Shown: positions 41,993 to 53,176 of the stretch, piece after piece
Layout: every line of letters starts with the position of its first letter
Position numbering within the stretch: the stretch's first letter is position 1
Source: Tigriopus japonicus
Lineage: Eukaryota; Arthropoda; Copepoda; Harpacticoida; Harpacticidae
Direction of reading: 5' to 3'
Assembly: GCA_010645155.1 (NCBI GenBank)
Contig: CM021312.1
Coordinates: 13,158,927 to 13,222,926 of the forward strand
DNA length: 64,000 nt
The notes under the pieces: generated by a model
The model's database searches: none
Told to the model about the DNA's origin: nothing
What the model saw: only the letters and a program-made list of their open reading frames with translations
Translations under genes and position numbers: made by a program

Positions 41993-42437
41993 TGTGATGT
42001 ATTTATAATTCTCTATCTGATCTCTATCCTTTCTGTCTATGCCATGCCTTTGTAAAACGAGTTTTATCCACAGACCATATAATGGCTAGACCTCGCTTCG
42101 TGCGAGAAAAAGGTGGACAACTTTGCTTCATCCGCTGGTACATAACACTACACCCCAAAATGGTGGGAATTTCGAACTTTTCAAAATTTTGCCAGCGTGG
42201 CCAAATCCTGAACAAACTCAACGTACCGTACGTACTTTGTTCTCGACGCGAGCGAGCGTCGTTACCAATGAGCAGGCAGTCGCCCTGAGATTTTGAAGCT
42301 AGCGCAGCTGGGCCAAGTGGTGTCACTTTTCTCTCGCCGACGGTACGGGCCAATGCGACATCTCGTCATTATATGATCTGTGGTTTTATCCCAGTTTAAT
42401 AAAGCAGTCTTGTTTCGTTTGCCATCCGTACTGAACA
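41993..42437 (+). repeat. gypsy-2 3' LTR, interrupted by a MITE
   Basis: Same as 33775-33897 except for the 316-bp insertion plus 6-bp duplication at 42068-42389. Confidence 0.85.
42068..42383. mobile_element. MITE with CCACAGAYCATATAATG ends, copy 2 (316 bp)
   Basis: Inverted ends CCACAGACCATATAATGGC and CCACAGATCATATAATGAC. The uninterrupted 5' LTR gives the empty site and shows the duplication TTTTAT (6 bp, or up to 8 if the CC is counted in the target). The interior matches 17054-17368 inverted. Confidence 0.85.
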
Positions 42438-42473
42438 GAAGGGAGAGACTGAAAAAGCATTTCTCCCGACTTG

Positions 42474-42672
42474 AGGCCGCATGTTAACGCACTTAATTCA
42501 AAAACGAGAGTATGGCAAAATCAAGTCGAATAAGCATTCATCGAGTATATACTCTCCTTAGCTGCTGCGTTTCAAACACAGGAGTTATCTCAAGTATATA
42601 TTTGAGGCCGGTTAATCTGACTTGATTTTGGTGTGCTCTCGCTTTTGAATTAGGTGCGTTAACATGCGGCCT
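42474..42672. mobile_element. palindromic MITE with AGGCCGCATGTTAACGCAC ends
   Basis: A 19-bp perfect inverted repeat, with further pairing inward (AATTCAAAAACGAGAG, AAAATCAAGTC). 199 bp, non-coding. Lies 37 bp after the gypsy-2 3' LTR. Confidence 0.75.
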
Positions 42673-42685
42673 TACATCAATTCAA

Positions 42686-42775
42686 TACCCAACAGGATTC
42701 GAACATCGGCCGTCTTGGGAAGCATATACGTACGCAACTTACACGTTAGTACGCTCGGCCATTCATGGCTTCCTT
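42686..42775 (-). repeat. tRNA-derived SINE head, copy 2
   Basis: On the minus strand, GGAAGCCATGAATGGCCGAG carries an A-box-like TGGCCGAGCGTACTAAC and the B box GTTCGAATCC. Same head as 7434-7545, including the GAATCCTGTTGGG end. The stems do not form a full tRNA. Confidence 0.6.
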
Positions 42776-42811
42776 CATTTAATCGGAAAAGCGATACAAA
42801 TATGCTTTATT

Positions 42812-45800
42812 TTATATAAAAAACGAAAGGAATGTATAACAATGAAGGGCACTAGATGGCAAAAGGGAAATATGAGAAAATTGCCCGGTGATTACGGACG
42901 CAGTGCGAAATTGTGGAGTGCTTCTTTTGTAATCAAATATTTGAATGCCTTGCATTGCAAATATTTTATTAAATAGAAATGTATCCTGGTAAGGTGTGGT
43001 GTAACCCGATGTTTGGACACCTTTGGATATATCTTCGCCAGGGTAAAAAAACTCCTCTGAATTGCGGTCAAAAATGATATATTCACTAAATGGGGTTTCC
43101 TTTGAAGGTGCATTCTTTGATGATGTGTCTTTCAATTGTCCACCAAAAATTAGAACCTTTCGTTTTCCCACCGATCCAAATGCCCCACAATTTGAGAGTT
43201 GAAGGGGAAGAATTTGTGCTTTCCTGATGACATCCTGAAACAAAAAAACGAAATCCAGGATCAAAGCAAAACAGACATCAAGTAATTTATGTCTTAAAAT
43301 TTTCTACATTTTTTTACTTGTAGACCAATCCAAATCATTTGCATTGTCCTTCTTTCTTAAAAAATATTGGCACATTGTTATCAAACAAGAAACTGAGCAT
43401 GATGGATCTTAAAACTAGGTTATCATGGACTCACTGTGTTGCAAAATAATGAGGCAAAGAGTATTTGAATGAAGTCAAAATATTTTTTCTTGCAAAATTA
43501 GTTAATCGAAACTGAAACTTTCGGCCGAAAAAAAGCTTGATCAATATTAAATTGCTCATTTGTTCGATGTCCGGTCAGGTGATTAAGAGGTGGCAGTCCA
43601 AGCACTCACGAAAAAAGTCATGTTTTACGAAATATGACTTAGCTAACAGAACATTTTCATGCAAATTTTGCACAACCCAAATAAGAAACGAGATATAATC
43701 ATTAGAAAGACTATAAACACTATTGAGGAATAGCAACGAAAAACCATCTACGATATAAAAAAAACACTTCTTACCCCCGTGATCAGGTTAATGATATATA
43801 TGTATTGGTCTGGAACATCAAATTCTGCGCTTTTCGATCTTGCCATTCCTACGACGATCTCTTCATTAGAAATAACTGTTCGGCAATTTGCATTGATGAG
43901 GCCTCCGTTATTGTTGGAAATTATTGGGAAAGCTTGAGAAACACGCTTGCATTTTTTCCCATCATAAACGTAAAGATTCGGCGAATTCAGCATCAAAACT
44001 ATTCCACCATTTGGAAGATGTTGATTGATATCAAGAATTTTGTGCCGTTCAATTTCGACATGGTCAACATATTGCCAATCTTTCTTATCTTGGTTGAAGA
44101 TTTGGCAAACAATAAATTCTTTCAAGTGATCTTTGCCTGGCGTGCAAGCATGCAATTGGTTGTCAATAAAGGAGAACTGAAATGAAAATCAAGTTTAAAA
44201 TGACATCGACATCAACCAACCGCATCAACGTTGACGGTTCTGTCCTAAATTTGAACCAAAATTCTGGTGATGTGATAATAGATTTGAACGATTTATCATC
44301 CAATCTGCTTCCAACTCCAGATTGCACATCTTCTTCATCAGAGTGGTTAGATTTTGGAACTTCGTGCCTTTGAATCTGAGAAGACAGGAGATTTTGACTA
44401 GTTTCAAACTAGGCCTGAATCTTTTGAATGTGCCCTTCCTAATGATGTGTTTTTAAATAATTTAAGCTGCTGTTCTGTGCCAGTACTATTTTACTTAACA
44501 CTCTTCCTCTTTACCTTTTTTGTCCTTAAAACCTATACCCTTTGTACGGACGTCTTGATGAGATATCCTTAGATTTTGCAAAAGAAATCTTTAATGAACG
44601 CATATGAATGAAAAAGTAAACAGGAAAAAGTAAACGTAAGCTGGAAGCAAACGAGAAAGAAGATTTGGTGATTAGAAAAGTAAATGTTTCAATCCTTTGC
44701 ACCCTTTTTACATCTACTTCAGATGATTTGGGTGGTTAAACCAATAAACCAAACAATAAACCAGCTAGTCTCTTCTACTGATGGAAAAAAACAATCTTTC
44801 AATCTTTCTCACGCGAGGTTGCTAGCTTTAGGTTTACCATCACCCCCCATAGTACAACATCTTGCAAAATCAAGAAGCAAGTTCCTTCTACATAGCGCCC
44901 CTGAGCCAAAGAAGAATAAAGCAAGGGGTGCCACTTGCGCTCACCTTCAGAAGAAAGCCTTTTTCCTCATGGAATTCAACCCACAAATGATGGACGCTGA
45001 AGGCTAATTGGCAGACCTAGTTGGGCAACCTATCGTGAATATGATTGAAGATTGGATTGTTTCCATCACTAGTCTCTTCCTCTTTGGAAATGTTGTAAAT
45101 AATTATGTAGTGATGTTTTTCGAATCAGGAGTGCTGCCAGTTTTGACTCGGAAGTTTATCGCTGTTAAAAAGGGTAGGTTGTATTAAACTTTTTGGGAAG
45201 ACCTAAACAGGGACCAATTTGGCAACACTCGAACTAGTTCGATTTCGAGTTTCATCGATAGTTATGAAAATGAATTGCGAGTTTCCAGTGCTGCCATATT
45301 TTATGGCAGATAAGGTCTATTGCAGGGGTCGGCAACCATTTTTGGGTCAAGGCCCACGAAAGTTGATTTATGTTGTCTGGGGCCCACCAAACAGGCAGTG
45401 GTAGGTTCAGGGGCCCACAAATTAGCGGTCAAAAAGTTTTGGGCCCACAAGTACAGGACTATGAATGGCTCTCGGGCCCACTATTTTGGACTTTCTCCAA
45501 AGCTCCTGGGCCCACCAACGACCACCCTTGGGCCCACATTTGGGCCGCGGCCCACCGGTTGCCGACCCCTGGTCTGTTGCCTGTTGAAAAGTTTTGTTGC
45601 CGTCACGGTTTTGACCCTAAAAACCAAAATTGCAAAACTTTGCCAAAAATCCAACTCGAAACACATCAGTACTTTTGGGTATTTTAGACACTTTTGGACA
45701 GGAGGGTGTCCAAAACTCTCTCAATATCAAAAAGTGCCCACCGTTCGGCTTGGACGTTTCAAATTTTCAGTTTGTGTCAAGAAGAACATGTTATTGATCG

Positions 45801-47765
45801 GTACGGCCCGGAAAAATCATTATTTTTGTTGTGGAGCAGAAATTCCAGACGTTTCATGGCGTAGGTCAGCTAATGGTTGACGGAGTGATCGTCAGCTTAC
45901 TCCTTGAAACGACGAGAAATGTTGCTCCAAAACAACAAAAAAACGTGTTTTCTTGGATTGGATTGTTTGACAATAAAAAAATGAAGTTAAGTTTCGAAAT
46001 CTTTTAATCAAAAATTTATACGAGTATAGTGTGACTTGAAGATTAGAAGATGTGTCGGTCAAAATTTGAAACAAACTTAGTTCCGAAATTACAAAAGAAA
46101 ACCTGGTATGAAAAAACATGGTATAAGTGCTGTGAATTTGCTTTACTGATTTGTCTCATGGACAATGCTACCATGCTTTTGAACCATTGGTTTGGAAACA
46201 GTGTTGCTAGATTACCTCAATAAAATTTACCCAAACAGTTAAAAGTGCTTCACGAATTTCCAAAATATGTTTTTGACCATAATCCCAATCATCATTTTCT
46301 AAGGAATTTGTTTCTGTAAAACCTGTGGCAAAACCCATTTTTCTGTTCAGAGTGAAACTTCCCAAGACTTTACCAAATTTAGGAATAGAAATCCCCAATT
46401 AAAGTTTTAGTTCCAAATTTGAGTCGGAAGATCCTTCACAAGAAAAAAATCATCAAAATTCAGCTCACATTTAGTTTGTGCTCTTTCAATTAAATTTCAT
46501 TCATCTCTTCATCTCTCATATCTTTATTCAAATCTAAGGATTGACCTTGAGTGCCGATTCATTTTGGACTATCCCTTGATATTTCAAAGAAAGGTTCAAG
46601 CTTTTAATTATATTTAAAAAAAATCAGAAGGCATTGTTTTCTTATTTTCACAAAAACTGATTTACAGGAAGATGGGAAATTATTTTTTTCTAATCGATTG
46701 GCTCGACTTAAAGCTCAAACAATCTTTCGACTGTATGTGCTAGACATATTTTTAGCGGCATTTCTTCGATTTCCCTTGTAAATACAAACTTAGAATGCAC
46801 TTGAATAACAAAGACGGATGGTATAAGTGTAATCATTAAGCTTAATGGAGGCAATATTATCCATTATGTCTCATCAACCAATTATTTTTAAGTAGTTTTT
46901 GATGTTTCTCGAATTTTGGGCGGGTAAAATTCTTATCATTCTTACTTTTGTTGACGTCGCATCTTTCGGTAGAACAAAGTCACAATTGAGCGCCTGATTC
47001 TTGGCCAAATCAATGAATTGAGCTCCATTTTCCATTTCTACTCCAAATATGACGAGGTCATCCAAACTTTTAGCCGCTGGCAAGTTTGCCTCCTCCACTG
47101 TAAAAGAGACTTTCATAATCATTTTTTGATCTTTGAGGTACCTAATGACCACAAGCCAAACTTTGGCAACATCGAAACAATACGTTTTAAATCAATCCTT
47201 CGAGAAACAAAAAATGTCCCTTTACTTATTCTAAAATATATTCGTTTACAAGAGAAACATGGGAAACTTTTTTAATAACGTTCACCGTGTCTTGGGACCT
47301 ATTACGTCTTAGAAAATATTGAAAATAAAGTCAACCCAAATGGTATACAGCAAGTAGTGACTTGAGAGTCAAAGACCGTTGTAATTACCTACACAAAGGC
47401 TGCTGGGATCCTCATTCGAAATGGTGCCTGTTGTGTCGTTTTGGGCCTTTGTTCCCCGATCAATCAAGCAATTGGTAGTGCACAAGCACCGATGTATGGA
47501 GATGTCAAAGGTGAAGTAGTTCACTCTGGACCCAAATTGAGAACATTTGCTTTGGCAATCCTCAGCGGTAGAGATGTGATGAAACGTGCGGATAGATCGA
47601 TATTTCCATTGATGGCTCATTTCACAACGTGTATGAGTTTCGATGCATCCTACAGAATCATGCGTTTCAAGAACGTGTAAATGACTCGTCTCAGAAAATG
47701 TTCTCACCTTGGACAGAAAATAAGCCAATTAAAACCCCTACGAATGAGACGCACCACCAAGTCAT
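42812..47765 (-). CDS. Gene 3: secreted PAN/apple-like plus propeller-like protein (5 exons)
   Basis: Exons in order: 47708-47765, 47389-47649, 46946-47097, 43775-44176 and 42812-43234, 1296 bp, 431 residues. All introns are GT-AG. Phases 1,1,0,0 and the cumulative length after exon 3 (471 bp) equal those of gene 1, and exon 2 is 261 bp in both. Exon 1 encodes a signal peptide (WWCVSFVGVLIGLFSVQ). Exon 2 has the PAN-like cysteines (EDCQSKC, HRCLC, TNC). Exons 3-5 carry propeller-like blocks (DDLVIFGVEMENGAQFIDLA, LPNGGIVLMLNSPNLYVYDG, NCGAFGSVGKRKVLIFGG). A polyadenylation signal (AATAAA, minus strand) lies right at the stop, 42806-42811. Intron 3 is 2.8 kb and holds a MITE with a nested hAT-like element. 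Likely extracellular; ligand unknown. Confidence 0.8.
44177..45109. other. gene 3 intron 3, distal part
   Basis: AT-rich. An open frame at 44684-45007 (+) has no recognisable product and is probably chance. Confidence 0.4.
45110..45669. mobile_element. MITE with GTGATGT...ACATCAG ends, copy 3, interrupted
   Basis: Flanked by TA at 45108-45109 and 45670-45671. Net of the nested element it is 303 bp and matches 33012-33305. Confidence 0.8.
45323..45571. mobile_element. hAT-like MITE, CAGGGGTCGGCAACC ends (249 bp, 8-bp TSD)
   Basis: Perfect 15-bp inverted ends CAGGGGTCGGCAACC/GGTTGCCGACCCCTG, typical of hAT elements. Duplication GTCTATTG (45315-45322) and GTCTGTTG (45572-45579), one mismatch. 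The interior has many GGGCCCAC motifs and is far more GC-rich than its surroundings. Confidence 0.9.
45672..46945. other. gene 3 intron 3, proximal part
   Basis: AT-rich intronic sequence. No exon or element end recognised. Confidence 0.4.
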
Positions 47766-48006
47766 ATTGAGAAGAATTGCTTGAGTTTTCCATTATTTCT
47801 TCCTTTTATTTCCTAACTTGATCAAGATTGAAACACTTGCGCCACATCTTCGTGTTCTAGACCAAAGACCTCTTGACTAGACACACCAAAAGAGACCGAA
47901 ATATAGAAACACACACGTGCTCAGAAATCGTGTCTGGCTTTTTTATTTGATAAGTTCCTTCGCATGCTGACACTATTTATTAACTCTATTAAAAAGTTTA
48001 ACCGAA

Positions 48007-48132
48007 TGTAGTATTCCCGCTCTACTCTCACATGGTTGCTCGTGCTCTTGCTAGTCATATATATTCTTGTATATAAACCTTGCCCTTTCTGAATAAAACA
48101 TCTAGTCATTCACAACACTCGGCCATACTACA
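48007..48132 (+). repeat. LTR (126 bp) followed by primer-binding-like site
   Basis: TGTAGTATTCCCGC...CATACTACA, with AATAAA and a TATATAAACC motif, directly followed by TGGCACAGCCGGTAG at 48133. A diverged partner lies inverted at 54013-54147. No gag or pol follows, so it is the 5' end of a lost element. Confidence 0.65.
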
Positions 48133-48440
48133 TGGCACAGCCGGTAGTAGCCGCCGTATTGGCGGAAGGACCTCGCCCTTCTCCCTCCCCTTGGCCAGGG
48201 AGACGTAGGTCCGTGTTGCGTGCGGGAGGGCCATGGATGCAGCCTACGTCATGGTGTTGCAATGGAAGGCCCGTGGTTGCAGCAATCCACCTGTGGATGC
48301 AACGAAAGGTCCGTACACGCAACGGACAGTCCGTCTGGAGCCCCGGCCAAGACGTGGGACGATGCCGTGCCCGTCGGATGATGCCGTGACCGTCGGATGT
48401 TGCCGTGGCCGACCGAGCCGATGCCGACCGAGCTGATGCC
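48133..48440. other. GC-rich block after the LTR
   Basis: About 300 bp of GC-rich sequence with repeated GATGCCGTG, CCGTCGGATG and CCGACCGAG motifs, sharply different from AT-rich neighbours. Starts at the primer-binding-like site, so it may be the 5' leader of an LTR element. Both strands carry short open frames, none recognisable. Confidence 0.5.
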
Positions 48441-48904
48441 TTGTGATACGTGATGTCTTGTCTTTCTAGTCAAACCTCTCAAATTATTTCTAGTCTAAAT
48501 CTGTGATATGTATGTTAACCCTTCTGTGATATATATCTTATTTAATTTATGCATGTTTTTAACTTTTCTGTTAGATTGAAGCTCAACTTGGCTTCCTCAC
48601 TATCTTGCTTTATTGTCCAGATCATGGAGTGCAACTTCAAAGTAAGCCAATTAACTAGGACTGAGATTAAAAAGCCTCAACTTTTTCATCTCAGTTTAAA
48701 CTGTGGTAAACTGCAATAACTTGAAAACCATATAAACAAGTTATTAATGAGAAAATGCAGCAAATAAACAAATTATTGGTTGTTACCTTCCCTTTAACTG
48801 AACGTTACTAATACAATAAATATCTTAAAGCTCATTGTGTTCTAACTCACAATGACTTGAAAGTCTCTTGTGTGAAAACTCATTGTATAACTCATCATTG
48901 GAAA
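48441..48904. other. no recognisable feature
   Basis: AT-rich sequence without exon or repeat evidence. Confidence 0.4.
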
Positions 48905-49300
48905 AATGTTACACTTCGCCATGGCAATCCAAGTGTTCATTTAGGCATTATTTTTTTTGTCTTCAGTCCACATTTTCTCGTCTGAGAAAAAGATCATCAC
49001 CTTTTCCTTTTGATGAGCTAGGACTCCTTCATCGTCTCTGTGAGGATCTGCCGCTTGCACAGCTTGTAAAAGGATGTATTCAAGTCGGTTTTCATTGCCA
49101 TAGTGACTGTTACTCTGTACTATCTTTGCATCTTAGCCAGGATGGTCATTGAGGTCCTGGGATTGGCCTTGATGAACTTCTTGAGGCCTGCCACAACCTG
49201 GGATTGCGTTTTCTGTCACTTCTTTGCTTGTGAGCCTTCCTACCAGTCTTCCTCTTGTCCTTCCAGGCCTTGAAAATTCTCCTGGCGGTCCTTAGGAATA
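48905..49300 (-). pseudogene. mariner-type transposase fragment
   Basis: Frame-hopping translation of the minus strand gives GLKKFIKANPRTSMTILAKM, TVTMAMKTDLNTSFYKLCKR, QILTETMKE and FFSDEKMWTEDKKN. These align with LRRSIEANPAVSISAQAA, VKEDLNLTSYIRGRRHLLTE and RLFSDESIFTVDG of the mariner at 5953-6971. Only the linker and the first catalytic D region survive, with several shifts and stops. Confidence 0.65.
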
Positions 49301-49433
49301 GAAAAAATCATCTGTCCTACAGAAAATCATGATTCTTTTCGTTAGCCTCCCAGTCCAGTGAAATTCAGTGGTTCTTGTTCCATCAGTTCCAAGTAAAGGT
49401 AGTTTACTTTGAAATTGTTATCCAATTGGTGTG

Positions 49434-51441
49434 AAAATAATAATCATAATAATAATCTTTATTGCGACCTATGGTCATGTCAACTCGTATGGAAAAAAGT
49501 AATATATGTAAATTCATACATATAACAATGAAAAGATAAGAGACAGGTCAATGGATGAAAACGTTAAAAAAATAGTTCCGTAAAATCGTGATATCACAGT
49601 GAGTTGACTAGAAGCGATTCAGTGCACGTGGAAGAAGTGAAGGGGGGATGCACAGACAGTACAGATGCAGTTGGGTAGTGGTAGATGATGAAACTCTTGG
49701 TTATTGCAGTAGAGAGGGTGGGTCAGATTGAACAGGTCCTTCGTCAGTTCCCGTCGTTGAAGGAGTTGGGCAGGGAGCCGGACAAAGGTGCGTGACCGCC
49801 AATATTCCGAAGGGATGTCAGGCCAAGGACAATAAGGTGTTGTCAAGTCCTTGACCGGGAATGACAGCATGTGTCCAGACATCACCTCCGGAAAGGTCAG
49901 GTTCCTAACACTGTTGGACACTAACCTTGCCAGCCCGATGGTGAGGGGCTCGGTTTCGCATATGAAATGCGTCCATGCATTGTTGGCATATTGGGGCACG
50001 CAGAGGTATCGCTTGAGGAATTTGGTGTAAGAGGCATCGGCGGATTTGAGGGCGGATTGGGCGGAGTTGGGAAGCCAAAGGTGAAGGCCGTATAGGAAGA
50101 TGGGGGTGATGTAGGTCCGGAAGAGTTGTAGAACTATTGGAAGAGGAAGGTTCTTGATGGGCAGTCTATTGCAGATGTATCCGATCCTGGCCTTGGCCTT
50201 GGTTATTGATGATTTGAGGTGATTGGTGAAGGAGAGTTGAGTGGTGAATGTAAAACCGACATAGTTAAAAAAGACGATTTCAATCGGACTATTGTTGATG
50301 TGGAAGGTGGTGGGTGGCAGACGACCTTTATGGAAGACCATGGCCTTTGTCTTGATGGTGTTGACTTGAAGGCCGTTCTCTTGGCAATAACCGTGGAGAG
50401 CATTGATGGCATTTTGCAATTCCACGGCTGAATCAGCCAAGAGAACCAGGTCGTCTGCATATTGTAGATATTTTATTCTATTGTGATTGATGATGGGGCC
50501 TTGGTGAGAAAGGGCTTCGGGCAGGTCGGATACGTAAAGGTTAAAAAGGATTGGCGATAGTGGATCCCCCTGTGGAAGGCCGATGGATGTGAAGTAACAG
50601 GGGATAGGTCCTCACCAGAACGAATGGAGCATCTGAGTCCTGCATAGATGTTGGCCAGCAGGACGCATATGGAACGCGGAATTCCCCACAGTTGGAGTTT
50701 GAGGAATAACCGCGTTCGATCCACCCTGTCGAATGCTTTGGAGAAATCGACAAAGCATCCGTAAACTCTCCTCTTAGTGCTGATGTTTGCGTGCACGATT
50801 GCGTAGAGGAGAGTGGCTGCCGAGGTGGTCGAGCGGCTTCTCCGGAAACCGAATTGGAACTCAGGAAGGAGATTCCAAACCTCGGCCAATCCGGAGAAGC
50901 GGGCAGCTAGCAGGGTGGACATCATCTTCAAGAAGGGGTTTTCCAAGGCAATGGTCCGATGGTTGTCTGGAATGTCCTTGGGCCCCTTCTTATGGATGAA
51001 GATGATGGCTGACTCCATCCAGGCTGGTGGGAAGAAAGATGTTTGGAGGGCGTGGCTGAAAAGTTCTTGAAGTAGTGGTTGGATTTGGGTCCGGAGAAGT
51101 GCGAGTTGGAAGGGAGAAACCCCTGATGTAGACGGGGCTTTGCTCTTCATCTTCTTGAAGGCTGTGTCCATCTCGGAATCCGTGAAGGGCTGCAAAAGGG
51201 GATGATGTTCCTCCAAGCAGCCCTGGACCTCCTCCACCACTGTTTCGGATGACGATGAAAACAGTTCTTGGCAGTGGAGGAGGAATTTGCTCACTGGAAT
51301 TTCCGAGTTGGCGGCGGGTTTTTTGGCACGTTTGTACAATCCCGCCATCCTGGACGAAGCCGATGAAGAGAGCAGGTTCTCCACTTCCAATCTTTGGTGG
51401 GCCGACTCGGCGCTCCTCAGAGACTTGTGATATGCCATCCT
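49434..51441 (-). pseudogene. LINE-D: 5'-truncated, frameshifted copy of the LINE-B family
   Basis: Minus-strand frames 50473-51462 and 49619-50440 match LINE-B from RMAYHKSLRSAESAHQRLE to CICTVC...HFFHVH. The 5' junction is at about 51441. Frame breaks lie near 50465 and 50600, and a codon is lost near 50270 (EIVFFNYVG). The 3' UTR ends GACCTATGG/GTCGCAATAAAG with an (ATT)n-like tail at 49434-49465. AAAATA occurs at both flanks as a possible short duplication. The YADD codons remain. Inactive. Confidence 0.9.
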
Positions 51442-52029
51442 CCATGCCAAAATAGGAAACACAATGAGTTATATTTCAGATCTTGAAAACTAGTTAGAAT
51501 TATTTATAAAAAGTGGCCGAAAATGGCAAATATTTCGAAATGCTTCTAAATTTTGTAAAATGATTCCTGCGTTGGTCTGAAATATTACTACATTTAAATG
51601 TGCAACCAGAGCATAGAAGTAAAGGTAAACATAAACTTAAAACATTTAGTTTGTGTCCAAAAATTGGCAATTTTTCAAACTTTGATAAAACGGTCAATTT
51701 TAGAATAAGAAACGCCCTTAGAAGAAATTTTTGTGTTCTTCTTCCGGTTTAGGTGAAACCCTCTTTCCGAAGAACCTTGTGGTTTTATTTGGTGACTCAA
51801 ATCGTCAATCTCTGCTAAACTAATCAAAAATGGACCAGTCAAAACAGTCAAACTCAAACCTCCTAAAAGTGACCGAGGATTCGGCCAACGGGCTATTCTG
51901 GGTCCGACCGCATTTGTATAGACCCTACCTGTCTGCCGATCTAAGAGATGACGTCATAATGCCGTAGATATTGACAAAAGGGGAGAGCATAGATTACCTG
52001 AACTAAACTTAATTTTAACCAAACCTAAC
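51442..52029. other. no recognisable feature
   Basis: AT-rich; ends in a run of AACCTAACC-like motifs next to the big palindrome. Confidence 0.4.
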
Positions 52030-53176
52030 CACGGTGTTCCGAATGGCGTTTTAGGTTTGAATCAAAATACCCAAAGACACCATGGCACTTTTTGGACCCA
52101 CAATTCAATGGGGAACAACTTTACTTTTATTGGATTACATAAGATTAGGTCCAGGGAAAAAGTTATATACCTAAAAACCTATTAAATATAACATTTTTTA
52201 ACAAACTATTTAATCCATATTTAAAGACCATTTAGTTACCTAATGAATTCAAATTGATTAAAAATTCATTCAGCAGTAACTGAGTTATTTGACTTTGAAT
52301 GGTCCATTTTTGACCCCAAAAAGCCGAAAAACGCTACAGTTATATGAAATAACAAATTCCCAAAGATTTCACATAGATTTTCAATATTGCAAAAATAAAT
52401 GGTTTTTTTTTTGACTTTTGGAACTTATGTCAAAATAGCTCAAAAAAAGAAAAAATATCACTTAAAAGGTATTTAAAATACATTTTTCAATAAAAAAACT
52501 TTTGCAGTATCAAAGACACTCAAAGTTGGATAATAATTTAAAGTTTTGAATAAATCGGTTAATGTTTCAAGTTTCGATTTTAGTCCATTTTGAACATGGT
52601 CCTTCTAGAAATCGTAATTTTGGATATGACTCTGTTAGACATTTTTATTTGTAATTTTGGCCATGTTTTGGCACAACACACACCAAAGCGTACCCTAAAT
52701 TGTTATGAAAATAACTTTCCAAAAATCTTAATCAAGTGCATTTTAAGTGATATTTTTTCATATTTTGAGCTATTTTGACATAAGTTCCAAAACTGAAAAA
52801 AATCATTTATTTTTGCAATATTGAAAATCTATGTGAAATCTTTGGGAATTTGTTTTTTTCATATAACTGTAGCGTTTTTCGGCTTTTTGGGGTCAAAAAT
52901 GGACCATTCAAAGTCAAATAACTCAGTTACTGCTGAATGAATTTTTAATCAATTTGAATTCATTAAGTAACTAAATGGTCTCTAAATATGGATTAAATAG
53001 TGTGTTAAAAAATGTCATATTTAATAGGTTTTTGGGTATATAACTTTTTCCCTGGACCTAATCTTATGTAATCCAATAAAAGTAAAGTTGTTCCCCATTG
53101 AATTGTGGGTCCAAAAAGTGCCATGGTGTCTTTGGGTATTTTGATTCAAACCTAAAACGCCATTCGGAACACCGTG
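52030..53176. mobile_element. 1.15-kb palindromic element (CACGGTGTTCCGAATGGCG ends)
   Basis: 52030 to about 52490 is almost exactly the complement of about 52725 to 53176, leaving a loop of about 235 bp. The left end CACGGTGTTCCGAATGGCGT and its complement at 53157-53176 are perfect. The flanks AAACCTAAC and TAACCTAAC match at 8 of 9 bases, so a 9-bp duplication of the Mutator-like kind is possible, though a 4-bp TAAC fits too. No coding capacity. Confidence 0.85.

Larger units (their letters stand above)
33775..42437 (+). mobile_element. gypsy-2: Ty3/gypsy element with five nested insertions
   Basis: The 5' LTR is 33775-33897 (123 bp) and the 3' LTR 41993-42437, which is the same sequence plus a 316-bp MITE. 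Both start TGTGATGTATTTATAATTC and end CTGAACA. The primer-binding-like TGGCGCAGTTGGCTCC follows at 33898, and a purine tract AAGAGGGGAA precedes the 3' LTR. The flanks AAAGG and GAAGG match at 4 of 5 bases. The interior holds gag, zinc knuckle, protease, RT and RNase H up to 38385, then foreign DNA, and the integrase tail at 40786-41969. Confidence 0.85.

Noticed and set aside
44684..45007. 107-codon frame in gene 3 intron 3
   Set aside because: Opposite strand to the host gene, no domain, no supporting context.
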